Positions 37,523 through 46,594 of a stretch of DNA of 64,000 nt are shown here, one piece after another. The notes beneath the pieces are model-generated. The model did not search any database and had not been told where the DNA came from. It saw only the letters and a program-made list of their open reading frames with translations. Every line of letters begins with the position of its first letter. Positions within the stretch are counted from its first letter, which is position 1. The position numbers and the translations under genes are program-made. The DNA is from Lyngbya sp. CCAP 1446/10 (GTDB lineage: Bacteria; Cyanobacteriota; Cyanobacteriia; Cyanobacteriales; Microcoleaceae), in NCBI RefSeq assembly GCF_026130175.1, contig NZ_JAIGNI010000155.1, forward strand, positions 34,210 through 98,209, written 5' to 3'.

Positions 37523-39172
37523 ATGAAAATTGCACCAACTCGCATCGCGAACTTTCAACCCCAGCGACGCTGTTTAAGTGCGGTAACTGCTGTTTTAACA
37601 AGTAGCTTAATCAGCCAGCTTGTGTGGCCCTTTATCGAAAATCAAGCAGCCTTTGCCGAAACATCAGCCTATTGCCAATTATCCAAAGAAGACGTAAATC
37701 AAAAAGAAGACTTGCGCCGCGCCGCGCTGTCAGGAAAATCAGAATCCCAGCAGGCATATTTTGCCGTTTTGAACAAACACGCGCGGGAAATAGCAGAATG
37801 CCGCCAAAAAACTTGGCCCCAAACCCAAGCAGTTTGGCTGCGTTTGTATCCCTGCGATGTCAGGCCCGGAGAAATCGATCGCGTATTAGACAAAATTGTC
37901 AATAAAGGCTACAATCAAGTCTACGTCGAAGTGTTTTACGATGGCCAAGTGCTACTCCCAGCAGCAGATAATCCGACTGTTTGGCCTTCTGTTGTCAGAA
38001 ATCGTGGCTACGAGAAATATGATTTGTTGGAAAAGGCGATCGCCAAAGGCAAACAGCGAGGTTTAAAAGTATACACCTGGTTGTTTACCATGAACTTTGG
38101 CTATACCTATTCTCAGCGTCCCGACAGACAGCAAAACCTCGCATTAAACGGCAAAAACCAGACAAGTTTAACAATAATTAAAGACGCAACAATTAACGAT
38201 GACTTCGGAGAAGTTCCGGGCAATCAAGCCTTTATCGACCCCTACAGTCCGCAAGCGAAGCAAGACTATACTTTATTAGTAAATCAAATAGTCAAGCGCA
38301 AGCCACAAGGAATGTTATTCGACTACATTCGCTATCTACGGGGCTTCGGGCCGGCTTCAGTTGCTACCAAAGTTCAAGACTTGTGGATTTACGGCCCAGC
38401 ATCGCAGCAAATGCTTTTACAGCGGGCTAACAATCAGCAAGGGCGAGATTTAATTCAGCGATATTTGACTAAAGGATTTATCAATACTAATGACGTTCAA
38501 GCAGTAGTCAAACAGTATCCGAATGAGCGAGAACCTCTTTGGCAGGGGCGAATTCCGCAATCCGTTCCAGTAGCAACTCCCGCTTCTCGAACACAGAATG
38601 CCGCATCAAAAGTAGCTTCACAAACTCCCGCCACAAAATCGCCAAACGCTGCAACTCCTGCACCAAAACCGACACCAAAACCGCCGCTTCCCGACACCGG
38701 CATTCTGCAAAAAGACCTCTGGCAACTGAGCGTTGCTCACGCAGTTCAAGGAATTTTAGATTTTTTTGGGGTAGCAACTCGGCCAGCTCAAAGCTTGGGA
38801 ATTCCTGTAGGAGCGGTATTTTTTCCTGATGCAAATAAAAAGATAAATCAAGGGGGATATGATTCGAGATTGCAGCCCTGGGACAGCTTTCCGGCTGCTG
38901 TAGAATTCCACGCGATGTCTTACGGAAATTGCGGGGATGTAAGCTGTATTGTGCCACAGGTGGAGCGGGTAGTGAGTTTAGCGCCTCCGGGAGCAAAAAT
39001 TATTCCTGCCATTGCCGGAGATTGGGGAAAATCGGTGAAAAATCGGCCGTCTTTGGAGATTCAAATGCAGGCAATTCGTTCGGCAACGCCGCAAATTAAT
39101 GCGGTGAGTCATTTTTCTTGGGGTTGGCAAGAACCGGAGGATGAAAGGGCACGGCAGACTTGTCGCTTTTAG
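37523..39172 (+). CDS. Secreted glycoside-hydrolase-like (family 10-like, TIM barrel) protein
   Basis: I start it at the ATG at 37523 (549 residues), because MKIAPTRIANFQPQRRCL plus the hydrophobic stretch AVLTSSLISQLVWPF forms a signal anchor; the GTG at 37451 adds 24 residues without signal character. The barrel is recognisable in GYNQVYVEVFYDGQVLLPA, GLKVYTWLFTMNFGYTYSQR, DPYSPQAKQDYTLLVNQIVK and GMLFDYIRYLRG. A Pro/Lys/Thr-rich linker (roughly 355-395) interrupts it before the last conserved part. The substrate is unknown; cell-envelope or exopolysaccharide turnover is likely. Confidence 0.8.
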   Translation: MKIAPTRIANFQPQRRCLSAVTAVLTSSLISQLVWPFIENQAAFAETSAYCQLSKEDVNQKEDLRRAALSGKSESQQAYFAVLNKHAREIAECRQKTWPQTQAVWLRLYPCDVRPGEIDRVLDKIVNKGYNQVYVEVFYDGQVLLPAADNPTVWPSVVRNRGYEKYDLLEKAIAKGKQRGLKVYTWLFTMNFGYTYSQRPDRQQNLALNGKNQTSLTIIKDATINDDFGEVPGNQAFIDPYSPQAKQDYTLLVNQIVKRKPQGMLFDYIRYLRGFGPASVATKVQDLWIYGPASQQMLLQRANNQQGRDLIQRYLTKGFINTNDVQAVVKQYPNEREPLWQGRIPQSVPVATPASRTQNAASKVASQTPATKSPNAATPAPKPTPKPPLPDTGILQKDLWQLSVAHAVQGILDFFGVATRPAQSLGIPVGAVFFPDANKKINQGGYDSRLQPWDSFPAAVEFHAMSYGNCGDVSCIVPQVERVVSLAPPGAKIIPAIAGDWGKSVKNRPSLEIQMQAIRSATPQINAVSHFSWGWQEPEDERARQTCRF

Positions 39173-39211
39173 GGGGATGATATCAAATCTGAGTTGATTA
39201 CCCGATTGCTC

Positions 39212-39267
39212 GCTCGGCGGTTGAAACCGCGACTATACAAACGAAGTCTGCCTCCGCAGACTAAGAG
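39212..39267. repeat. GC-rich palindromic repeat (GGCGGTTGAAACC family)
   Basis: This copy reads CTCGGCGGTTGAAACCGCGA then ACGAAGTCTGCCTCCGCAGA. It lies between the glycoside-hydrolase-like gene and the convergent Uma2 gene. Confidence 0.85.
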
Positions 39268-39280
39268 ATTGAGGGGATAT

Positions 39281-40003
39281 TTAAGCGGGATTTGGAAAGC
39301 TGGCTAACTGTTGGACAAATTCTTGATGTGCGTCACTGTTTAATCCGGCTTGAAGAGTGGCGATCCTCTTCGAGGGCTTCGCTAACGCACTTGGCATATC
39401 ACCCTCTATAAGTGCTGAGACTGCCAGCCACAACCCCGGAAAAACTCGGCTGCGGATAATTCCTTCAGCATCGGGGAGCAGAGATATATATTCTTCTTCC
39501 TGCAAGGAAAACCAATCGATCCGGCGATTCATGACTTGCCAAACGAGATATTCTTTGACTCCATTGCGGCGGTAAACTCGTTTTTTGTCCCGCAGATCGA
39601 TCGTCGCGGTACTTGCAGAAATTTCGGCAACAAATTCGGGTGCACCTTCAATATAGCCATCATCGCTAAGAAAAGTTTGACCCCCATGTCGGGAATCAAT
39701 TAGCAGTACAGCATCGGGTTGAGGCTCGTTATCTAAATCGAGACGCACGGTAGGATTATCGCCGATCCGAGTATGCGCGGTAAAAGCAACATAGAAGCCA
39801 AGACAAGTAATGAGACGAGCATGGGGCTCGGCGTGGGGTTCAAAGCGTAAGGGTGAAGCCATATAAACAATTCCTTCAATCAATTCTGCTTTTTTGAGTG
39901 CGGGCATGGCTGTATAGCGCCGCTCGAATTCTGCACGGCTGAGCAAATCGCCATTTTCCAGAGGGGGAATCGTGATGCGGCTGAGATTTGCCGGAGCAAT
40001 CAT
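39281..40003 (-). CDS. Uma2 family (DUF820) putative restriction-endonuclease-fold protein
   Basis: The 240-residue protein has the Uma2 core of the PD-(D/E)XK fold: EPQPDAVLLIDSRHGG, PEFVAEISASTATIDLRDK and YRRNGVKEYLVWQV. Uma2 genes are highly multiplied in cyanobacteria and their role is not settled. Near the C-terminus (DNA 39360-39387) the frame contains a 28-nt sequence identical to the region upstream of cpcF, which adds residues such as ALAKPSKRI, probably by a small repeat insertion. Confidence 0.9.
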   Translation of the reverse strand: MIAPANLSRITIPPLENGDLLSRAEFERRYTAMPALKKAELIEGIVYMASPLRFEPHAEPHARLITCLGFYVAFTAHTRIGDNPTVRLDLDNEPQPDAVLLIDSRHGGQTFLSDDGYIEGAPEFVAEISASTATIDLRDKKRVYRRNGVKEYLVWQVMNRRIDWFSLQEEEYISLLPDAEGIIRSRVFPGLWLAVSALIEGDMPSALAKPSKRIATLQAGLNSDAHQEFVQQLASFPNPA

Positions 40004-40105
40004 GGCTTTTCTCCTGTTGTTATGCGTTGCTATCTTGGATTTTATCTAATTTTCGGGCAAAGTTGTAAGCTATCGTTATATCGTTAACAGAAAATATTAC
40101 AGTTA

Positions 40106-41002
40106 ATGAATACCAAATTTACTAAAAAATTAGCGATTCAAAGTATTATATTGATCGTAATGATCGCCCTAATTTTGCTATTTTCAGAAAATCGACAAAC
40201 TGGTAATTCCAATTCCCTCGCCCAAATCCCCCCTTTAGACAATTTCCCGCCCAACCTCCTGAAACCGCCAAAACCCCAAATACAGCCTTCTCCCGCCACC
40301 ACTCCGACTCCGAAACCCGCCGATAAACCTTTAATATTCGCACCGCCGACGCAATTTCGCAGCCAGATTGTTTATAAAGCAAGTATCAGCAACTCAAAAG
40401 TTATCGCGCTGACATTTGACGATGGGCCAACTGCGGAAACTTTGAAAATATTAGCAGTTTTGCAGAAACATAATGTGGTAGCTACATTTTTTTGTTTGGG
40501 TGCAAATTTGCGAGAAAATCCTGAAATTGCGAAGCGAGTAGTAAAAGCGGGAAATGCGATCGGCAATCATACATGGCATCACTTTTATCATAATGTTACT
40601 GAGAAAACAGCATCGGATGAAATAGATAATACTGGGGTGCACATTTATCGATCGAGTGGGGCAAAAAGTTTGTTATTTCGTCCTCCAGGCGGCCGTTTAA
40701 GTAACGGTTTTGCAGATTATGCCAAAAAGAAAAATTATGTAGTTGTCATGTGGTCGATCGACCCTAAAGACTATTTGCAACCTCCGGCGGCTGCTATAAC
40801 CCGCAGTGTGCTGTCTCAAGCGACATCGGGGGCGATCGTATTGTTGCACGACGGCGGGGGCGATCGCCAGCAAACAATCGAGGCCGTGTCGGCAATTATT
40901 CCCAAACTCAAACAGCAGGGATACCGTTTTGTCACCGTGCCGCAATTGCTGCAAATGCAAGCAGCCCAAAAACAGCAAAATGGCGAACAAAAATTCCCAT
41001 AA
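40106..41002 (+). CDS. Polysaccharide deacetylase (NodB domain), membrane-anchored
   Basis: The 298-residue protein starts with one signal anchor (LAIQSIILIVMIALILLF), then a Pro-rich linker to about 75. The NodB domain follows: TFDDGP with the catalytic and metal Asp, HTWHH for metal binding, RPPGG, and the terminal IVLLHDGG. It removes acetyl groups from N-acetylglucosamine polymers such as peptidoglycan or an exopolysaccharide, outside the cytoplasm. No sugar-synthesis genes are adjacent. Confidence 0.92.
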   Translation: MNTKFTKKLAIQSIILIVMIALILLFSENRQTGNSNSLAQIPPLDNFPPNLLKPPKPQIQPSPATTPTPKPADKPLIFAPPTQFRSQIVYKASISNSKVIALTFDDGPTAETLKILAVLQKHNVVATFFCLGANLRENPEIAKRVVKAGNAIGNHTWHHFYHNVTEKTASDEIDNTGVHIYRSSGAKSLLFRPPGGRLSNGFADYAKKKNYVVVMWSIDPKDYLQPPAAAITRSVLSQATSGAIVLLHDGGGDRQQTIEAVSAIIPKLKQQGYRFVTVPQLLQMQAAQKQQNGEQKFP

Positions 41003-41129
41003 ACAGACATCTCAGCCAAATCTCCTTTATCTGCATTTCATCTGCATTTCATCTGCGTTCATCTGCGGTTAAAAATCAAAATTATGCTAAACTTATTAAT
41101 AGCCATAAAAGCCCTTATTAATAATCATA

Positions 41130-41753
41130 ATGCAAAAACTACAAGCAAGAGACATCAACCTCCGCTATTTAATCGATAACTTCGGATTGCAGCGAGTTCG
41201 TCAAGCTGATTTCTTCCCAGAATGGCAAGAAAACTTGCCGGAAGTAACTGATTTCGAGAAAGAATTGCTCGATCGCGTTCAAGACATATACTTCAACTTG
41301 GTAGACACCCCGCCTGTATTGGAAAATGCAGTCAAGCTAACAATCATCAGCCCCATTTTGTTTATTGCCGGTCTGTATGAGTCTCCTTTTCAAGTCAAAG
41401 CCGAAAAATCGATCGCGATTCAAGAAGAAGACGAAGGCAGAATCATCGAAGGCAGGATAGATATCCTAATTATGAAAGCAAACTTGTGGGTGACAGTAAT
41501 TGAATCCAAACAACTTTCGTTTTCAACTGACGAAGCACTTGCCCAACTCCTGACATATATGCTCGCAGATCCCGATCCCGAAACTCCTACTTTTGGCATG
41601 ATTTCCACAGGTGCTAACTTTAGTTTTGTCAAGTTAGTCAGAGGGGAAACTCCCCAGTATGCCCGCTCTGCTGAATTTGTTATTTCCAATCCTGGCAATG
41701 AGTTGTACCGCGTTTTGCAGATTTTAAAACGGCTGAGTCAATTACCCGACTAG
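41130..41753 (+). CDS. Stand-alone HsdR-N-like PD-(D/E)XK protein
   Basis: The 207-residue protein resembles the N-terminal nuclease domain of type I restriction subunit R. It keeps the E-D-ExK pattern: GRIDILIM with Asp near 112, then VIESKQLSF with Glu-Ser-Lys near 124. No helicase, methylase or specificity gene is present, so it does not form a classical type I system. Similar isolated genes are common in filamentous cyanobacteria. Function is unproven. Confidence 0.82.
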   Translation: MQKLQARDINLRYLIDNFGLQRVRQADFFPEWQENLPEVTDFEKELLDRVQDIYFNLVDTPPVLENAVKLTIISPILFIAGLYESPFQVKAEKSIAIQEEDEGRIIEGRIDILIMKANLWVTVIESKQLSFSTDEALAQLLTYMLADPDPETPTFGMISTGANFSFVKLVRGETPQYARSAEFVISNPGNELYRVLQILKRLSQLPD

Positions 41754-41831
41754 CAAGAAAAATCATTTTCATTTATTATTAAAAAATGACAATATTTCAT
41801 ATCATATTCCAAGAAAACCACCACAATCAAG

Positions 41832-41895
41832 AAGGTTTGTAGTGAGGACTTTAGTCCGCATCAATCAGAGGACTAAAGTCCTCACTACAAACCTT
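41832..41895 (+). repeat. GGACTTTAGTCC palindromic repeat, copy 3, perfect 26-bp inverted repeat
   Basis: The left arm 41832-41857 (AAGGTTTGTAGTGAGGACTT, then TAGTCC) and the right arm 41870-41895 are perfect inverted repeats of 26 bp around the 12-nt loop GCATCAATCAGA. A T-run follows (TTTTT from 41894), so in this place it could also work as a terminator. Confidence 0.97.
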
Positions 41896-41945
41896 TTTTA
41901 TGACATAACATGATATAATATCTTAAATTTGTAACTTCTGTGAGT

Positions 41946-43217
41946 ATGGTAAATTACTGGATAGTCGGCGCTGTGGGAATAGCTTCTGTCTGCTGGGCAG
42001 AAATCATCCGAGACTTTTATCACGTCGCGTCTCATTATGTGCCGCCTTTGCAAAAGCTGCACAATTGGCATCACCGCGTTTTCCGCCCGAATTTGACCGC
42101 TGTCAGCGAGACAATTTACAAGCAAGCACACTGGCGTCACGATGTGCCAGAAGCTGCGGCGATGTTGGTTTTAGGCTTGTTGCTGTGGGTTTTAGCGTAT
42201 TTTTGGCTGCCGGCATATCACTGGGGCGCAGCAGCCGGTTGTATTTATACTTTAGGCTTTTTGTTGAGCGCGATCGCCCGCGCGTGTGGCATTAAAGGTG
42301 CAGACGAATTAACCGACATCACCCACCAACCGGGAGAATTCCAGACTATCCCCGGCAACTGGTTCGTTAATAAACCTTATCATTGGCGGCATCACTTTGA
42401 CAATCAAAATGCTTACTATTGCGGTACTTTCACCTTAATAGATAAACTTATGGGAACAGCACTTTCTCTTAAAGGCAAAACTGTAGCCGTCACCGGTGCA
42501 TCGGGAACTTTAGGGCGTTTGCTTCTCAAACACCTGCACAAAGCTGGTGCAAAAGTTATCGCCCTCTCCTCTGGAAATGAGAAAATTACTTTGAATGTAG
42601 GCGGCGAGATTTTGCCTGTAAAAACTGTAATTTGGCACGCTGGCCAAGAGGCAGATTTAGCTCAATTGTTAGAAAAAATCGATATTCTCGTCATCAATCA
42701 CGGGATCAACGTACAGGGAGAAAGAACCGGAGAGGCGATCGCAAATTCATACGAAATTAACACTTTTTCGGCGTGGCGACTGATGGAACTCTTTTTCTTA
42801 ACAGTCCGAACTAACGAAAACATCGCTTGTAAAGAAGTCTGGATCAATACTTCCGAAGCAGAAGTGATTCCCGCTGTCAGTCCCCTGTACGAACTCAGCA
42901 AACGTGCTCTGGGAGATTTAGTCACCCTGCGACGGCTGGATGCGCCCTGTATCGTTCGCAAACTGATTTTAGGGCCGTTCAAAAGTAATTTAAACCCGAT
43001 CGGCATTATGTCGCCAGATTGGGTAGCGCAGCAAATTGTCAAACAAGCTAAAGCGGATGTCCGCAATATCATTGTGACAATTAATCCTTTAACTTTGATC
43101 GTTTTTCCAGTTAAAGAATTCTTTGTTTCTTTGTATTTCCAAATCTTTAGTCGCAAGGCGATTTCAGAGGTTAAAGTAGCCTCGGAAAAATCCAGCGTTG
43201 AAGCCAAGATTAATTGA
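41946..43217 (+). CDS. Fusion of a sterol-desaturase-like membrane domain with a short-chain dehydrogenase
   Basis: Residues 1-175 are a membrane domain with His motifs HVASH, HNWHH, HWRHD and HWRHH, as in di-iron fatty-acid or sterol hydroxylases/desaturases. Residues about 180-400 form an SDR with TGASGTLG for NAD(P) binding, the NHG motif (INHGINV), and YELSK as active site. The substrate is probably a lipid or carotenoid-like hydrophobic molecule oxidised in two steps. A GTG at 41940 would add two residues. The gene stands alone, and the palindrome at 41832 lies just upstream. Confidence 0.85.
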   Translation: MVNYWIVGAVGIASVCWAEIIRDFYHVASHYVPPLQKLHNWHHRVFRPNLTAVSETIYKQAHWRHDVPEAAAMLVLGLLLWVLAYFWLPAYHWGAAAGCIYTLGFLLSAIARACGIKGADELTDITHQPGEFQTIPGNWFVNKPYHWRHHFDNQNAYYCGTFTLIDKLMGTALSLKGKTVAVTGASGTLGRLLLKHLHKAGAKVIALSSGNEKITLNVGGEILPVKTVIWHAGQEADLAQLLEKIDILVINHGINVQGERTGEAIANSYEINTFSAWRLMELFFLTVRTNENIACKEVWINTSEAEVIPAVSPLYELSKRALGDLVTLRRLDAPCIVRKLILGPFKSNLNPIGIMSPDWVAQQIVKQAKADVRNIIVTINPLTLIVFPVKEFFVSLYFQIFSRKAISEVKVASEKSSVEAKIN

Positions 43218-43235
43218 GAAACTAGAAATCCAGAA

Positions 43236-43396
43236 TACCGGGCGGTTGGAAACCGCGGCGACACAGACAAAACCCGCCTCCGCGGGTTGAATACAGACGG
43301 TTAAAATTACGTTTTTTTATTCAGTCCGCGGAGGCGGACATCGTTTGTATAGTCGCGGTTTCAACCGCCGAGTCTCAACTGAGTCTCAACCGCCGA
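43236..43396. repeat. Cluster of GC-rich palindromic repeats
   Basis: Two members of the GGCGGTTGAAACC family lie in opposite orientation (GGGCGGTTGGAAACCGCG, ACCCGCCTCCGCGGGTT; then CCGCGGAGGCGGACATCG, CGCGGTTTCAACCGCCGAG). They fill the gap between two convergent genes. Confidence 0.9.
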
Positions 43397-43402
43397 ATCA
43401 AA

Positions 43403-44002
43403 CTAATTACTAACCTCAGCCATTTCAATCACGCGGCCGTCATAATCCTTGACCAAAAAATTAAGCGGCTTTTCTCGGCGAATTTTATAACTAATACCGC
43501 GAGTTTGTACCCTCATCAATAGCTGATCCAAACAATCGCGATCGAAACAAACATGACGTTCGCGATTTTTTTCCCCGACACTCGCACCACTAATAATGTG
43601 CAGTTGGGTATTTTTCATCAACTGATACCACAAACCCTCAGGACTCCCCATCGTTTGAGAGCTCGTTCCCCTGCCCACATTCGGCGACAAATACAGGGGG
43701 TCGATACCAGTTGTCCCCAAGGTTTGCTCGTAATTGTAATAGTAGTGCAGCGGTACTTCTGCTACGGGAAGGCTTAGCATACCTTCGTAGAACTCCCTCG
43801 CCTGTGCGAGATCCGATACCATCACCGTGTGTACCTTCGGAGCACTGGTGAGAAACATCCACATCGCCCCCGCATAGGCGGCCAGCAGCATCACCATAAT
43901 TCCTTGAGTCGAAAACAAGCCGTCCAGGGGCAAGTCGGGCAAAAAAGAGCTCAAGTACAAAGGCCGAAGTCCAAAAGCCATAAAACTAACTGCTAGAGTC
44001 AT
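43403..44002 (-). CDS. Membrane-anchored VOC (glyoxalase-like) family protein
   Basis: The 199-residue protein has one or two N-terminal hydrophobic segments (about 1-12 and 30-52), then a VOC-type domain: PKVHTVMVSDLAQAREFYEG, LHIISGASVG, ERHVCFDRDCLDQLL and KDYDGRVIEMAEV. VOC proteins bind metal and act on small molecules or resist drugs. Metal ligands would be His59 and the terminal Glu of VIEM. The substrate is unknown. Confidence 0.8.
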   Translation of the reverse strand: MTLAVSFMAFGLRPLYLSSFLPDLPLDGLFSTQGIMVMLLAAYAGAMWMFLTSAPKVHTVMVSDLAQAREFYEGMLSLPVAEVPLHYYYNYEQTLGTTGIDPLYLSPNVGRGTSSQTMGSPEGLWYQLMKNTQLHIISGASVGEKNRERHVCFDRDCLDQLLMRVQTRGISYKIRREKPLNFLVKDYDGRVIEMAEVSN

Positions 44003-44122
44003 GAATTATAAGGAAGGGTAAACAACGAAATTTATCAAGATTGCGGTCGCGATCGCCCGCGAGACTTAAACTATTAGCTTAGCCATCTATGTTAGCAAAA
44101 ACTAGCGGTTAGGCCCTACTCG

Positions 44123-44527
44123 ATGAAAGTCTTTGTCTACGGCACTCTCAAACCGAGGGAGTGCAACTACCGGCGCTACTGCGAGGGAAAGGTTGTGGAT
44201 GCTTTGCCTGCGATCGCCCGTGGCCAACTTTTTGCACTGCCGATCGGCTATCCTGCGATGGTGGCCGGAGAGGGCATCGTCTGCGGTTTTCTCCTCTGTT
44301 TTGCAAATTCCGCTATTTTGGACGATTTAGACCGACTGGAAGACTACGATCCGCTGCGGGAACCTGCACAAAACGAATATCAGCGGGAAGAAGTGGAAAT
44401 TTGCGATCGACAACTCAAACCCTTAGGCACGGCTTGGACATACTTTATGTTACCCGATCGCGTTCGTTCTCTCGGAGGCATCTGGCTGCCCGATGGGACG
44501 TGGGAAAATCGGTTTTTCACAAAATAA
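44123..44527 (+). CDS. Gamma-glutamylcyclotransferase-like (AIG2/GGCT) protein
   Basis: The 134-residue protein starts MKVFVYGTLKPRECNYRRYC, where YGTL binds the substrate carboxylate, and has the catalytic Glu in LDRLEDYDP and the C-terminal TAWTYFM strand. Members act on gamma-glutamyl peptides or amines. The start and length fit the family. Confidence 0.88.
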   Translation: MKVFVYGTLKPRECNYRRYCEGKVVDALPAIARGQLFALPIGYPAMVAGEGIVCGFLLCFANSAILDDLDRLEDYDPLREPAQNEYQREEVEICDRQLKPLGTAWTYFMLPDRVRSLGGIWLPDGTWENRFFTK

Positions 44528-44549
44528 GTCGTTAATGCCCATGAGCTTA

Positions 44550-45265
44550 CTAAAGTGCCATTGTCGTGCGCGAGGGCGAATCGAACCTGTAACCGAAACC
44601 CCGAATAGTTTTAATAAACTGCGATCCTGTAGCATCAACTTCAATCATTTTCTTGCGAATCTGACCGATATGTACGCTAACAATTTTCTCTTCTCCTGTG
44701 TCGTTGCAGTTCCAACCCCAGATTTTTTCGATTAGCTGTTGGCGACTCCAAGATTGACCAGAATGATTTGCAAAAAAATACAAAATATTAAATTACAACG
44801 CTGTTAACTTGATAATTTTGTCGTTCAATGTTACTTCCCGACTCGCTGGATCGATCGCAAATCGAGCGAATACAATCCGTGATGGAGTCACACACCTTAT
44901 GCGTCTCAACACAACTTCGATCCGAATGCCAATTGCGCCAGACCAAATGGTTTGCAGATATAATCATCAGCACCTGCGGACAGAAATTTAAGTCTATCAG
45001 CTTCATCTGTACGGCGGCTGAGCATAATCACAAAAACATTAGTACGGCGCTGCATTTCCCGACAAAGGTGATAGCCAGTAGTATCAGGCAAATTCCAATC
45101 GAGAATTACTACCATCGGCTTGAATTCCTCAAATACGGCTAAAGCTGTGTCGCCATCTGCTGCCGAATCTACTTGATATCTCTGGTTTAAAAAGCGATGA
45201 ACTAGATTGCGGATCGGTGGTGGGTCATCCACAACTAGATTTTTAGCAGCAGTATTAGTAGTCAT
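44550..45265 (-). pseudogene. Decayed OmpR/RpaB-type response regulator
   Basis: From ATG 45265 the receiver domain is readable (LVVDDPPPIRNLVHRFLNQR, VILDWNLPDTTG, CKPFGLAQL). At about 44930 one base is missing: the correct continuation GIRIEVVLRRIR lies in another frame. Further on, DPASREVTLNDKI leads to a TAA at 44793-44795 where the family has Glu (LTALEFNLLYFLAN), after which the winged helix resumes (FFANHSGQSWSRQQLIEKIW) to the stop at 44550. One frameshift and one nonsense mutation thus break an otherwise complete gene. The acidic triad is also damaged (DDP for DDD). Confidence 0.85.
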
Positions 45266-45404
45266 GGCAAAACTATTTTTTCCTAGTGTCAATTCAGACC
45301 TTACATATAGACCAAAGAAACCGGATTTTTCAAACAATCGGCAATTATAGCGAAGGATTCTCTTGAAAAAATCGGTTTGTTACCACCCGTGGTAAAGCCA
45401 TGTT

Positions 45405-45995
45405 TTAGTGAAGCGTAAATTCCAGCTCGTCCCAAGCAAATGGACTTGTTTCTGCCAAGTCTTCTTGCAACTTAGATTTCAAATCAAAGGGTTTACCATA
45501 ATCCCAAATTTTTATTTCTAGGTGTGATGGAAAAATTGTTATTTCCAGATCAATTGGAGTTGCCAATGGCAGATCTTTATGAGCATGGCGAACAGCATTT
45601 GTGAACCCTTCGATGCTGACGAGCTTAAATTCGCAAAAAACTGTTTCGGGAATAGGTAGATTCTCAAAAACTGCATCGACCCACTCTAAGACTTGAGCCA
45701 CAGCCTTGATATCAGAATTTACTTTTAAGCTGATTTTTTTAAGTGGCTGATCTGATTGGCTATCTCGTTGCTTTTGCAGAAAATTCAAGCTTTTTAAAAC
45801 ATCTATTTGCTGCTTAAAAAAATAAGTTTCCGTGCTGGGTTTGGGCTGATATTTTTTCACAATTAACAGACAGTTTCGGCTGTCAAAAGTGCGGGTATAG
45901 CTTAGCTCATCGGCAATTTTGCCAATGACTTTTATACCTATTCCGCCTGATGGGATTTCATCAAAGTTATTTTTCATTGTGCTATCCTTTGTCAT
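45405..45995 (-). CDS. RsbW-like ATP-binding protein, apparently circularly permuted
   Basis: The protein has 196 residues. Residues about 80-190 start like a normal cyanobacterial RsbW (KKISLKVNSDIKAVAQVLEW), with the N box EGFTNAVRHAH and the G1 box WDYGKPFD, but the frame ends before the G2 box. That missing end is found at the N-terminus instead: GGIGIKVIGKIADELSYTRT, then RNCLLIVKKY (about 17-49), joined by a 30-residue linker. All parts of one ATPase domain are present in rotated order. RsbW-type proteins bind anti-sigma antagonists and control stress responses. Fusion of two gene fragments is the alternative. Confidence 0.8.
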   Translation of the reverse strand: MTKDSTMKNNFDEIPSGGIGIKVIGKIADELSYTRTFDSRNCLLIVKKYQPKPSTETYFFKQQIDVLKSLNFLQKQRDSQSDQPLKKISLKVNSDIKAVAQVLEWVDAVFENLPIPETVFCEFKLVSIEGFTNAVRHAHKDLPLATPIDLEITIFPSHLEIKIWDYGKPFDLKSKLQEDLAETSPFAWDELEFTLH

Positions 45996-46594
45996 TTTAA
46001 TGTGTACTTTTTTACCTAAAAAGGGAGTGGCATTATTTCACACTCCGTGCGATCGCCAGATCTCGCTAGAGATATAAAACCCATCTGGGATCTATAGCAG
46101 GGCTATTTCATTCTCAGGAAAATCATGATTTTGTAAGATCGTGCCCCGTGCCGACCCTCTCCTATCCAGGGCAACCACTCTTGCCACAAGGCTCCTACAA
46201 ACAATGAGATAGCCCTCGGAGCTATAGCCTGTGCTGTGCGGGACACTTGCCCTCTGTGAAAAAGCTTTTTACACTCCAGAGAGATGATCCCGTTGTTGTC
46301 CTTATCATTTTGTCTTGGTTGCTCACGTTTTGACAAACTTAGTTTGCGATCGCTAAACTGATCGAAAACTGACATTGACAAATAAATAAGTAAATTATAT
46401 AATGACCAGCCTCAAAGCCTCTGAGGAGGGACTAGCAAGAATTAAGGAATGAAAATTTAATAACTTAAACACCTCTGATCCAAATTCCTCTCCCAGAAGT
46501 GCCGAGGGGAAAAGAGGCTCTTCCTCCAGATCTGCGTTACCAGGCTCTTCCTGGTAAGGAGGAAATACTGATTTTATTACCAAAAAATTGGGTT

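Noticed and set aside
44580..44600. A GAATCGAACC stretch that recalls a tRNA T-arm
   Set aside because: It encodes the end of the winged-helix domain of the decayed regulator, and no acceptor or anticodon arms can be built around it.
46103..46583. Two short minus-strand frames in the gene-free kilobase
   Set aside because: No family features and no ribosome sites; they lie among repeat and IS-like sequence.
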